From Spirochaetota bacterium (GTDB lineage Bacteria; Spirochaetota; Spirochaetia; DSM-27196; PWMO01), in NCBI GenBank assembly GCA_009908925.1, contig JAAAOH010000046.1, positions 1-14,727 on the forward strand: DNA of 14,727 nucleotides, given 5' to 3'. Of the stretch, positions 7,185 to 14,369 are shown piece by piece. A program made the translations under genes and the position numbers. The notes under the pieces were generated by a model. It saw only the letters and a list, made by a program, of their open reading frames with translations. It made no database searches and was not told the DNA's origin. The first letter of the stretch is position 1. Every line of letters starts with the position of its first letter.

Positions 7185-8537
7185 ATGAGCTCGACCGTGA
7201 CGACGGTGATTGCGCTGTTGGCGATCGCAGTCGCAATACTGTTCTTCGTCGTCCTATCGCTGTTCCGTCGTCGCGGCTCCCGCAGCGAGAAACCGAACGC
7301 CCACCGACGCGACCGTGCGGCCGCCATTCGAGACGCCAACAAAGCCCTCGCCCAGAATCCGAAGGATCACGAGGCGATGGAAGTGCTCGCGGGGGCCTAC
7401 TTCGACTCCCAGGACTGGGAGAAGGCGATGAAGACTTACGGGATGCTCATCGACCTCGCGGCCACGGTTCCCGATGTCGATCAGCACACCGCCAACCTGC
7501 GTTACGGCATCGCCGCCCTGAAAACGGGGCACTACAAGGATGCCTACAAGGCGCTCGTCGTTGCGCGCAGCATGAACCCTGATGTCTTCGAGCTCAACTT
7601 CAACCTCGGGTATCTGGAATACCGCCGCAAAAACTACGAAAAGGCCGTCGCCCTGCTGCGAGCCGCGAACCGCGAGAAGCCCGGGCATCTCGAGACGCAG
7701 CGCTACCTCGCACAGTCCCTCTACCGGATCAAGAAGTTCAACGAGGCCCTCGAGATGCTGCGAAAGGTCGTCGACGCACAGCCCGACGATAAGGAAGCGC
7801 TGTTCGTGATGGGCAAGGCCTATTACGAGCTCGGCCAGCTCGAGCAGGCGGTGAAAGTCTTCAGTCACCTGCGGGCCGATCCCTCGTTCGGGCCTCGTGC
7901 AGCGCTCATGTCGGGCTCGATCCAACTGAAGTCGCGCCAGTACGAGAAGGCGCAGCTCGATTTCGAGCTCGGTCTCCGCCACGATGAGATCCCCGCGGAC
8001 GTGCTCCTCGAACTGAAGTATCGTCTTGCGGTCACCTATATCCAGTTGCAGCACGTAGAGAAGGCCGTCCAACTCCTCGAGGAGATTCAGCGGACCAACC
8101 CGGACTACAAGGATGTCCGCCAGCAGATACAGCGCAACCGCGAGCTCTCCCGCAACCGAAACCTGCAGACCTATCTCATCGCCCCACCCTCGGAGTTCGT
8201 GGCGCTGTGCAGGCGCGTCGCCACCGGGTTCTTCGACCATGCGCGTGTGAAGATTACCGATGTATCGGTACATCGCAACGAGTACGCCGACATTCTCGCA
8301 GAGGTGGAAACCGCGAAGTGGGTCGACACGATTCTCTTTCGGTTTATCCGCACCAGCGGTCAGGTCGGCGAGCTGGTGCTACGGGATTTCCACGGTCGAA
8401 TCAAGGATGTAAAGGCCGGTCGCGGCTTCTGCGTAAGCGCCGGCGAGTTCACCGAGGGCGCGCAGCAGTTCGTCGAAGCCCGCCTCATCGATCTGGTGGG
8501 AAAAGATCAGCTCATGAAAATTCTGCAGCGAGCCTGA
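7185..8537 (+). CDS. Membrane-anchored TPR protein with C-terminal degenerate Mrr-like domain
   Basis: The 450-residue protein starts with a hydrophobic signal anchor (residues ~5-27) followed at once by FRRRGSR, so the remainder should face the cytoplasm. Residues ~45-310 are consecutive TPR-type helical hairpins, for example LNFNLGYLEYRRKNYEKAVALLRAA and ALFVMGKAYYELGQLEQAVKVF; TPR arrays bind partner proteins. Residues ~330-450 form a separate domain whose end, GFCVSAGEFTEGAQQFVEARLIDLVGKDQL, follows the C-terminal pattern of the Mrr-type nuclease fold. The position where Mrr proteins have the catalytic QxK reads FRFIRT, so the lysine is missing and nuclease activity is unlikely. The ATG start is fixed by the membrane segment and by the promoter just upstream. 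The gene is divergent from the Hsp70-like gene, and its 3' end overlaps rsmG by 26 bases tail to tail. The TPR call is firm; the Mrr-like call is moderate. Confidence 0.88.
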   Translation: MSSTVTTVIALLAIAVAILFFVVLSLFRRRGSRSEKPNAHRRDRAAAIRDANKALAQNPKDHEAMEVLAGAYFDSQDWEKAMKTYGMLIDLAATVPDVDQHTANLRYGIAALKTGHYKDAYKALVVARSMNPDVFELNFNLGYLEYRRKNYEKAVALLRAANREKPGHLETQRYLAQSLYRIKKFNEALEMLRKVVDAQPDDKEALFVMGKAYYELGQLEQAVKVFSHLRADPSFGPRAALMSGSIQLKSRQYEKAQLDFELGLRHDEIPADVLLELKYRLAVTYIQLQHVEKAVQLLEEIQRTNPDYKDVRQQIQRNRELSRNRNLQTYLIAPPSEFVALCRRVATGFFDHARVKITDVSVHRNEYADILAEVETAKWVDTILFRFIRTSGQVGELVLRDFHGRIKDVKAGRGFCVSAGEFTEGAQQFVEARLIDLVGKDQLMKILQRA

Positions 8538-9306
8538 GCACCAGAAGGGTCCGCTCCTCCGACAGACCCGGCACTTCCACCGGGATGATCTCCACCTCGT
8601 CGAAGACCTCACCCGCCACCGCCGCTTCGGCTTCAGCACGGTCACGACGCCCTTTGTACGCCACGACCGAACCGCCCGGCCCGAGCAGCCGCGCAAGCTC
8701 CCCGGCAAATGTGCGATCTATCGCGGAGAGTGCCCGGAATGTGACGACGGCGGGGGCGGTGGGAGCGGAGGGCGCCGGCGGGCCACCGGCCACCGCAGTG
8801 AGATCGCGGAAGTCGGCGTTGACCACCTTCACGTTGGTGAGGCCCGAGACTGCAGCGGCGCTTCTGAGAAACGAGCACTTGCCGCCCGACCGCTCGACGA
8901 GCACGACCTCGGTGCCCGGCAGCAACACAGAGAGCGGAATCCCCGGGAAGCCGCCGCCGGAGCCGAGATCGAAGAGGGCGCTCGTCACCGGCATCTGCGG
9001 CGCCGCTCCGGTCACCGCCGCGCCCGCAGCGGCCGCCGGGGCGACCGCGCCCCCGCCCGCAGTCGCCCCGGCGCGCTCGAGCTCACTGCGGACGGTCGGC
9101 AACCCCGCCAGGCTGTCGACGAAGTGACGCGTGATGAGCGCCTCGCCCTCGGCCTTCACGAGATCCCGCTTGCGGTTCCACAGCTCGAGCTCGGCGAGGT
9201 AGCGCCGCAGTGCATCGAGCTGCCCGGCACTCGCCTCGATGCCGAGGGCCTCGAGAGCGGGCGCGAGCAGGGCCCCGCGGTCCCCGGCCGCGCCGCCCTC
9301 GCCCAT
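8512..9306 (-). CDS. rsmG: 16S rRNA (guanine527-N7)-methyltransferase RsmG (GidB)
   Basis: S-adenosylmethionine-dependent enzyme that methylates N7 of G527 in the 530 loop of 16S rRNA; loss of it gives low-level streptomycin resistance in several bacteria. The 264 residues carry LWNRKRDLV (42-50), RHFVDSL (60-66), the cofactor loop LFDLGSGGGFPGIP (111-124), VERSGGKCSFL and the YKG element (217-219). E. coli RsmG is about 207 residues. The extra length is largely explained by two Ala/Gly/Pro-rich insertions, at about 78-108 just before the cofactor loop and at about 174-186. The start is ATG at 9306, sharing one base with the mnmG stop (TGATG); longer in-frame extensions lie inside mnmG and are not credible. 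The 3' end overlaps the TPR gene from the opposite strand. Confidence 0.95.
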   Translation of the reverse strand: MGEGGAAGDRGALLAPALEALGIEASAGQLDALRRYLAELELWNRKRDLVKAEGEALITRHFVDSLAGLPTVRSELERAGATAGGGAVAPAAAAGAAVTGAAPQMPVTSALFDLGSGGGFPGIPLSVLLPGTEVVLVERSGGKCSFLRSAAAVSGLTNVKVVNADFRDLTAVAGGPPAPSAPTAPAVVTFRALSAIDRTFAGELARLLGPGGSVVAYKGRRDRAEAEAAVAGEVFDEVEIIPVEVPGLSEERTLLVLRLAAEFS

Positions 9307-11225
9307 CAGCGTGCGCGCTCCCGACGGCCGAGACTCACCACCAGCACGGTTATGTCGGAGTTTCTCACCCCCGATATTCGCGACGCCTGCCCCACCGAGA
9401 ACGGGCGGATCGCCTTGAGCTTCTCGCGCGCCTCGTTCGAAATGCCCTCTAGTCGGTCGTAGTCGAAACCGGTCGGAATCTTGAGTCCCTCGAGCTTGCG
9501 GAAGCGGTCGACCTGTCGCTCCTGCCGCAGAACGTAGCCCTCGTACTTGACGTCGAGCTCGACCTGCGTGAGCCACTCGCCCCGCGCGCCGGCGGCGAGG
9601 TCGGGAACAACTGCAGTCAGGTGTTCCATGGTGATGGTGGGGTCCTTGAGCACCTGATGGAGGGTCTTACCGCGGTGGCGGGCCGGATCGGGGGTCGCAC
9701 GGCCGGCAGCGGGCTGCGCGCTCGGCGCCGCCCCGTTGCCGGCCTCCGCCGCCGCAAGCGCCGAGAGCACATCATCATCAACACGCCGTTTGTGGAGCAG
9801 TTCCTTTATCTCCTCGATGCGCTGCTCCTTCTCACGGAAGCGCTCGAAGGCCTCGCTGCTCTGCAGGCCGAGCTCCCGACCCTGGCGGGTCAGCCGACGG
9901 TCCGCCGAATCGTGGCGCAACGACAGGCGATGCTCGGCGCGCGAGGTGAACAGACGGTAGGGCTCTTTCGTGCCGAGGGTCACGAGATCATCCACGAGAA
10001 CGCCGATGTAGGCGTCCGCGCGTGAGAGCACGACCGGCTCCTCTCCCCGGATGCTTCGCGAGGCGTTTATGCCCGCCATGAGGCCCTGGGCGGCGGCTTC
10101 CTCATAGCCGGAGGAACCGTTGGTCTGCCCGGCGATGAAGAGGCCGGCGAGAGGCTTCGATTCGAGCGACGGGTAGAGCTGCGTGGAGTCGATGTAGTCG
10201 TACTCGACGGCGTAGCCCGGCCGCGCGATGTGCACGTGGTGCAGCCCGGGGAGCGTGCGGATGAACTGCTCCTGCACCTTCTCCGGCAACGAGGACGATA
10301 TGCCGTTTAAGTACATCTCTTCGGTATCGAGGCCTTCGGGCTCGACGAAGATCTGATGGCGGGTACGATCGGGGAACTTCACGACCTTGTCCTCGATGGA
10401 GGGACAATAGCGCGGCCCCACCCCCACGATCTTTCCCGAGTACAGCGGCGAGGCCTCCATGTTCTCCCGGATGATGCGATGGGTTTCCTCGGTGGTGAAG
10501 GTGATGTAGCAGGGCATCTGCGGACGCTCCACGTGGTCGTGAGAAAAGGAGAAGGGACGCATCTCGCGGTCACCCTCCTGCAGCTCCATCTCGCCGAAAT
10601 CGACCGAGGAGGCCGCTACTCGCGCCGGTGTCCCGGTCTTGAGCCTGCCGACCCAGAAGCCGGCCTCCCGCAACGGGCGGTCGAGACCCCAGGACGGCGG
10701 CTCGCCGAGACGGCCGGCATCGGCGTGGTGGGAGCCGATAAAGATGCGCCCGTTGAGAAAGGTGCCCGTCGTCAGGACCACCGCCTCGGCGGTGAACCTC
10801 CGTCCCCGCTCGGTTATGACCCCCTGCACCCGCCGCCCGGCGGAATCGAGGATGAAGTCCACGACCGTGTCCTGAAAGAGCGAGAGCCCCGACTGCTCCT
10901 CGAGCGCCTGCTTTGCCCGTGTGTGGTATGCGGGCTTGTCCGCCTGCGCCCGCGGGGCCTGCACTGCGGGGCCTCGACTACGGTTGAGAATCCGGAACTG
11001 TATCATCGTGCGATCGATGAGCCGCCCCATCTCACCCCCGAGCGCATCGATTTCCCGCACGAGGTTGCCCTTGGCAAGCCCGCCGATGGCCGGATTACAG
11101 GAGAGCTTTCCGACAGCATCGAGACTCTGGGTAATGAGGAGTGTCGAATGGTCGAGACGGGCGAGGGCCAGGGCAGCTTCGATGCCGGCGTGACCGCCAC
11201 CGATGACAATGGCGTGGAAATCCAT
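9306..11225 (-). CDS. mnmG: tRNA uridine-5-carboxymethylaminomethyl modification enzyme MnmG (GidA)
   Basis: FAD-dependent partner of MnmE; the complex installs the carboxymethylaminomethyl (or aminomethyl) group on U34 of tRNAs reading NNA/NNG codons. The 639 residues are of family length. Visible landmarks are the FAD-binding GGGHAGIEAA (9-18), CNPAIGGLAKG (43-53), GVGPRYCPSIEDKV, GYEEAAAQGL, DDLVTLGTKEPYR and the C-terminal GQASRISGV. A 28-residue Ala/Gly/Pro-rich stretch (about 488-515) is inserted in the helical C-terminal domain, which contacts MnmE and tRNA in the family. The ATG at 11225 lies two bases after the pilZ stop. A TTG at 11231 would overlap that stop by four bases (TTGA) and add two residues. 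Neither start has a clear Shine-Dalgarno, so translation is probably coupled to pilZ. Confidence 0.96.
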   Translation of the reverse strand: MDFHAIVIGGGHAGIEAALALARLDHSTLLITQSLDAVGKLSCNPAIGGLAKGNLVREIDALGGEMGRLIDRTMIQFRILNRSRGPAVQAPRAQADKPAYHTRAKQALEEQSGLSLFQDTVVDFILDSAGRRVQGVITERGRRFTAEAVVLTTGTFLNGRIFIGSHHADAGRLGEPPSWGLDRPLREAGFWVGRLKTGTPARVAASSVDFGEMELQEGDREMRPFSFSHDHVERPQMPCYITFTTEETHRIIRENMEASPLYSGKIVGVGPRYCPSIEDKVVKFPDRTRHQIFVEPEGLDTEEMYLNGISSSLPEKVQEQFIRTLPGLHHVHIARPGYAVEYDYIDSTQLYPSLESKPLAGLFIAGQTNGSSGYEEAAAQGLMAGINASRSIRGEEPVVLSRADAYIGVLVDDLVTLGTKEPYRLFTSRAEHRLSLRHDSADRRLTRQGRELGLQSSEAFERFREKEQRIEEIKELLHKRRVDDDVLSALAAAEAGNGAAPSAQPAAGRATPDPARHRGKTLHQVLKDPTITMEHLTAVVPDLAAGARGEWLTQVELDVKYEGYVLRQERQVDRFRKLEGLKIPTGFDYDRLEGISNEAREKLKAIRPFSVGQASRISGVRNSDITVLVVSLGRRERAR

Positions 11226-11227
11226 AC

Positions 11228-11599
11228 TCAAGCGTCGGTGAGAAACGACAGCTCGTCGCCGATCTTCTCCGCGCGACCGGTGTTGAGCTCCAGAAGGCGC
11301 CTGAGGTGTGCCATGCTCTCCGCGTCGATGAGCTCGAAGCGGAAACCGAGATAGTGCATCTCCCGGTGCACGCAGCGTGCGTCGGCGTGTATCTCCACGG
11401 TCGAGCCGGGCAGTGCGATATCGATACGGACCGCGTCGCCGATGGACACATCGTCGGGGCGCTCCGGATTCGTCAGAATCCCCTTGAGGGAGACGTCGAC
11501 GAGGGTAAACGGGATGCTGTCATCCCCTACCCGAATAGTGCCGCCGGTCTCGAAATCGGTGCGCGTGAACTTCCGTTTCTCCATGCGAGTTCTCTTCAT
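11228..11599 (-). CDS. Single-domain PilZ protein (probable c-di-GMP receptor)
   Basis: A 123-residue soluble protein consisting almost entirely of one PilZ domain. Both parts of the c-di-GMP binding signature are present: RKFTR (residues 9-13) fits RxxxR, and DVSLKG (35-40) fits (D/N)xSxxG; GF at 85-86 fits the later conserved position. It probably acts as an adaptor responding to c-di-GMP, but its partner cannot be read from sequence. It sits between mnmE and mnmG, 77 bases after the mnmE stop and abutting mnmG. The ATG at 11599 gives the longest form. A promoter at 11602-11630 would start transcription near 11595, which favours the second ATG at 11584 (118 residues); this form still contains both motifs and has a weak AAGAGA upstream. 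Confidence 0.88.
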   Translation of the reverse strand: MKRTRMEKRKFTRTDFETGGTIRVGDDSIPFTLVDVSLKGILTNPERPDDVSIGDAVRIDIALPGSTVEIHADARCVHREMHYLGFRFELIDAESMAHLRRLLELNTGRAEKIGDELSFLTDA

Positions 11600-11601
11600 C
11601 T

Positions 11602-11630
11602 AATATGCGAGAGGCGGGCCGCACTGTCAA
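11602..11630 (-). promoter_or_regulatory. Probable promoter of pilZ (and of mnmG-rsmG)
   Basis: The minus strand has a perfect TTGACA (11625-11630), 17 bases, then CATATT (11602-11607, 4 of 6); TATTAG at a 19-base spacing is an alternative -10. Transcription would start near 11595, at or just past the first pilZ ATG. This suggests that pilZ-mnmG-rsmG can be transcribed separately from mnmE. Confidence 0.5.
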
Positions 11631-11645
11631 CGGCGGCCGGTGCCG

Positions 11646-11667
11646 CGGGCCGCGGATCCCCGGCCCG
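11646..11667 (-). terminator. GC hairpin between mnmE and pilZ
   Basis: A perfect 7-base-pair stem (CGGGCCG with CGGCCCG) around an 8-base loop lies 9 bases after the mnmE stop. No U-tract follows. It could be a weak terminator, an RNA 3'-end stabiliser or an attenuator ahead of the pilZ promoter. Confidence 0.4.
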
Positions 11668-11676
11668 ACGACAGGC

Positions 11677-13026
11677 TCACTTCCCCACGCAGAAGTGCGA
11701 GAACATGGTCTCGAGCACATCGGCGGAGGTCACCTCCCCGGTAATCTCGCCGAGGGCGCCCACCGCGTCACGCAGATCGAGGGCCACGGCGTCCGGCGAT
11801 ACGCCCGCGCGCACGGCCTCCTCCACCAGCGCCAGCGCGCCGGCTGCACGCTGCAGAAGATCCCGTTGTCTCGTGGACTCGATTACCGGCTCGCCGGCGC
11901 CCGAGGCGTCCTCCGGAAGAACCCGGCGCCTGACCTCCGCGAGCAGGGCCTCCACGCCCTCACCCGTTTCCACACTCAGGGGAATGAAACCCGGCGGCGG
12001 GGGGGCCGCAGTCAGGTCGGTTTTGTTCCATACGCCGAGGAAGCGGGGATGCGCGGCCATGGTCCGACGGTCCTCCTCGGTGACTCCCACCGTCGCATCG
12101 ACCACATAGAGGACGAGCGCCGCCGCCTCCACCACGGTGCGGCTTCGCCGGATACCCTCCTCCTCGATGTCTTCCGCCGCGGCCCGGAGCCCGGCGGTGT
12201 CGACAAAGCGTACCGGGACTCCGTCGAGGGACAGAGGTGCCTCTATGTAGTCCCGTGTCGTACCGTGCTGCTCGGAAACGATCGAGCGCTCCTCGCGCAG
12301 AAGCAGGTTGAAGAGCGATGATTTCCCGGCGTTCGTGGGGCCCGCGATGGCGCACAGCGCCCCTTCCTGATAGATGCGCCCCGTGCGATAGGTCGCGGCG
12401 AGACCCTCGATCTGCCGGCGAAGCTCCACCACACGATCGACTGCAATATCCGGCGCCTCGACCTCCTCATCCGGGTAGTCGAGCCCGAGCTCCACGCCGG
12501 CGAGCACCTCCACGAGCTCCTGTTTTATCGCGTCCACCCGATTGTGGACCGAGCCCGAGAGCCGGTGGACGGCGAGCGCGTGGGCACGACCGGTGGTCGC
12601 GGAGACGACCTCGTGGACGGCCTCCGCTTCGGTCAGGTCCATCTTGCCGGCGAGGAACGCGCGAAGGGTGAACTCACCCGGCTCGGCGCTGCGGAATCCC
12701 ACGCGGTAAAGCAGTCCGAGAATCCGCTCGACGCCCGCCGGACTACCGTGACACATGATCTCGGCGCACTCCTGACCCGTATAGCTTGCCGGCTCGCGGA
12801 AAACGAGGACCATCACCTCGTCGACGTCTTCTTTGCTTACGGGATCGACGATGCGGCCGTGCACGGTGGTGTTTCCGACCGCCGCCCGCAGCCGGGCGGG
12901 TGCACTGAAAAGGCGCGCAAGCAGGTCGACCGACCCGTCGCCTGTCGTGCGGATGACCGCGAGGGCGGCATGGCCGACCGGCGTCGCCGGCGCCGCGATG
13001 GGTTCCCGGGGGATGTGTTCGCTCAT
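11677..13026 (-). CDS. mnmE: tRNA modification GTPase MnmE (TrmE)
   Basis: Potassium-stimulated, dimerising GTPase that works with MnmG to modify U34 of tRNA. The 449 residues show the full layout: an N-terminal tetrahydrofolate-binding domain (APATPVGHAALAVIRTTG at 12-29), a helical domain, and an inserted G domain with GPTNAGKSS (229-237), GTTRD (255-259), DTAG (276-279) and NKTD (334-337). It ends in the invariant FCVGK (445-449), whose cysteine is characteristic of the family. The ATG at 13026 is chosen because homology begins right there; an in-frame extension to 13074 is Arg/Ala-rich and is rejected. No Shine-Dalgarno precedes this ATG; a promoter-like element lies only about ten bases upstream. 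Confidence 0.97.
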   Translation of the reverse strand: MSEHIPREPIAAPATPVGHAALAVIRTTGDGSVDLLARLFSAPARLRAAVGNTTVHGRIVDPVSKEDVDEVMVLVFREPASYTGQECAEIMCHGSPAGVERILGLLYRVGFRSAEPGEFTLRAFLAGKMDLTEAEAVHEVVSATTGRAHALAVHRLSGSVHNRVDAIKQELVEVLAGVELGLDYPDEEVEAPDIAVDRVVELRRQIEGLAATYRTGRIYQEGALCAIAGPTNAGKSSLFNLLLREERSIVSEQHGTTRDYIEAPLSLDGVPVRFVDTAGLRAAAEDIEEEGIRRSRTVVEAAALVLYVVDATVGVTEEDRRTMAAHPRFLGVWNKTDLTAAPPPPGFIPLSVETGEGVEALLAEVRRRVLPEDASGAGEPVIESTRQRDLLQRAAGALALVEEAVRAGVSPDAVALDLRDAVGALGEITGEVTSADVLETMFSHFCVGK

Positions 13027-13036
13027 CGTGGATGAG

Positions 13037-13065
13037 ACTGTAGCGGCAGCGGCCCGACGTTGCAA
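13037..13065 (-). promoter_or_regulatory. Candidate mnmE promoter with a near-zero leader
   Basis: The minus strand has TTGCAA (13060-13065, 4 of 6), a 17-base spacer and TACAGT (13037-13042, 4 of 6). The start point would be near 13030, leaving about four bases before the mnmE ATG, which has no Shine-Dalgarno. On the opposite strand of this divergent gap, TTGATG (13081-13086) and TACACT (13106-13111) could serve the coiled-coil gene, but their 19-base spacing is poor. Confidence 0.35.
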
Positions 13066-13130
13066 CGGGCGCACCGGATGTTGATGCTCTCGGCGCCGCG
13101 TGTGCTACACTGTTGGCGGAGCACACCTGC

Positions 13131-13577
13131 ATGATCGAAGCACCGGATCTTACCGATCTCGACCCGAAGGACGCGAAGCGGGTCGTTCTGGACTACATCG
13201 TCACCCTCAAGAGAACGCGATCGAAGCGAGAAGAGCTCCGCACGGAGTTCGAACGCTGGGAGCGTCGACACAGACTCGCCGAAGAACATGGCGAGCAGGA
13301 GCTTGCCGCCGAGGCCCTCTCCCGAGCCCGGGAGGCGGTGGAGGAACACGAGCGCCTCGGAGCCGAGGCACGTGAGCTCGAGGTGGTGGTTGAGACACTG
13401 CAGTCACAGCTCCGCTCGCTCGAGGGACGGCCTCGCCGGGCGGTCGACGCCGAGGCGCTTCTCTCCGCGCTCGAAGGCGTAGTCGGGTCGGACAATCGGA
13501 CCAGAGAATCCATAGAGAAGCTCGACGTCGAGGCTGAGCTCGATCAGCTCAAGAAGAAGCTCTCCCCGGAGGAATAG
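13131..13577 (+). CDS. Small coiled-coil protein, weakly PspA-like
   Basis: A 148-residue, highly charged and almost wholly helical protein with no membrane segment. A short N-terminal part (DLTDLDPKDAKRVVLDYIVTL) is followed by a long coiled coil (~25-100) and a helical tail ending in KKKLSPEE. The stretch around ERWERRHRLAEEHGEQELAAEAL resembles the PspA/Vipp1 pattern in which a helix carrying the A-L-x-x-G-x-x-x-L-A element starts a long hairpin. That similarity is by eye only, and the protein is shorter than PspA (about 220 residues). The ATG at 13131 is chosen because GGAG at 13118-13121 lies nine bases upstream; TTG at 13113 would add six residues. The stop is two bases before the phosphodiesterase gene, so the two form an operon, divergent from mnmE. 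Confidence 0.75.
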   Translation: MIEAPDLTDLDPKDAKRVVLDYIVTLKRTRSKREELRTEFERWERRHRLAEEHGEQELAAEALSRAREAVEEHERLGAEARELEVVVETLQSQLRSLEGRPRRAVDAEALLSALEGVVGSDNRTRESIEKLDVEAELDQLKKKLSPEE

Positions 13578-13579
13578 AA

Positions 13580-14353
13580 GTGTCGCGGAGGGCTCTCTTT
13601 CCGGGCGTGGCGCGCCCGCTCATATTCGCCCACCGGGGGTACTCGGCACGGGCACCCGAGAACACCCTGCCGGCCTTCGAGGCCGCCGCAGCGGCCGATG
13701 TTCCAGGCATCGAGCTCGACGTGCGGCTCTCCCGCGACGGCGTCCCCGTGGTGGTTCATGACGCGGATCTCATGCGGCTGGCCGGCGTGGACGCCTCCAT
13801 CGGGCAGCTTACCGCGGCCGAGCTCGGCAGCGCCGACGTCGGCTCGTGGTTCTCGCCCCGGTTCGCCGGAACCGGGATTCCGACGCTCGAGGAGGTGTTT
13901 GCGACGTTCGGGGATGCCTTCTACTATGACGTGGAGATCAAGCACCGGCGGGGCGATCCGACAGCCTTGATCGACGCCGTCCTCGGGGAGATTGCCCGAC
14001 GGCGACTCGAGCATCGAGTCCTGCTATCGGCGTTTCACCCCGGCGTGGTGTCACAGGTCCGCCGCAGCAGCGATACGCTGCCGGTCGCCCTGATCTTTTC
14101 GGCCCATCGGGACGTGCCTGTCAGCCTGCGCCGCGGCGAGGGACGCTACGTCGCGATGCCGGACGTGCTCAAGCCCCACTGGGCCGAGCTCGCCCGCCCG
14201 AGCGCGCGACTGCTCGGCCGCCTGGACACGAGACCTCGCATCGTGTGGACTGTTGACGGTGCCGAGGCTCTCGACACGCTGGAGGGCAAACGCTTCGAGG
14301 GCATCATCTCCAATGACCCGCCGGCGGCTCAAGCGAGGTGGGTGGCCGGATAG
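13580..14353 (+). CDS. Glycerophosphodiester phosphodiesterase (GDPD family, cytoplasmic UgpQ type)
   Basis: Hydrolyses glycerophosphodiesters from phospholipid breakdown to glycerol-3-phosphate and the free alcohol, normally with a divalent metal. The 257 residues show the family pattern in order: HRG (18-20), ENT (27-29), the acidic pair in IELDV (E45, D47), VVVHD with H60, and DVEIK with E119 and K121; the chain closes with a WTVDG and GIISNDP ending typical of the TIM barrel. No signal peptide is present, so a cytoplasmic location is likely. The start is GTG at 13580, with GGAGG at 13568-13572 seven bases upstream, embedded in the last codons of the preceding gene. Two bases separate the genes, implying co-transcription and coupling. 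Confidence 0.93.
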   Translation: MSRRALFPGVARPLIFAHRGYSARAPENTLPAFEAAAAADVPGIELDVRLSRDGVPVVVHDADLMRLAGVDASIGQLTAAELGSADVGSWFSPRFAGTGIPTLEEVFATFGDAFYYDVEIKHRRGDPTALIDAVLGEIARRRLEHRVLLSAFHPGVVSQVRRSSDTLPVALIFSAHRDVPVSLRRGEGRYVAMPDVLKPHWAELARPSARLLGRLDTRPRIVWTVDGAEALDTLEGKRFEGIISNDPPAAQARWVAG

Positions 14354-14369
14354 GTCGACCGGGCTGGTC

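Noticed and set aside
7254..8273. Long open minus-strand frame opposite the TPR gene
   Set aside because: It is a mirror of the TPR codon pattern, with no plausible start signal and a composition unlike the real proteins nearby.
9307..9576. N-terminal extension of RsmG
   Set aside because: The extra ~90 residues overlap the 3' end of mnmG in another frame and have no family similarity; ATG 9306 gives the coupled TGATG junction.
10356..11354. Long open plus-strand frame opposite mnmG
   Set aside because: It is antisense to an unmistakable MnmG and shows no domain or ribosome binding site.
13027..13074. N-terminal extension of MnmE
   Set aside because: The added residues are Arg/Ala-rich without similarity to MnmE, and they cover the candidate promoter.
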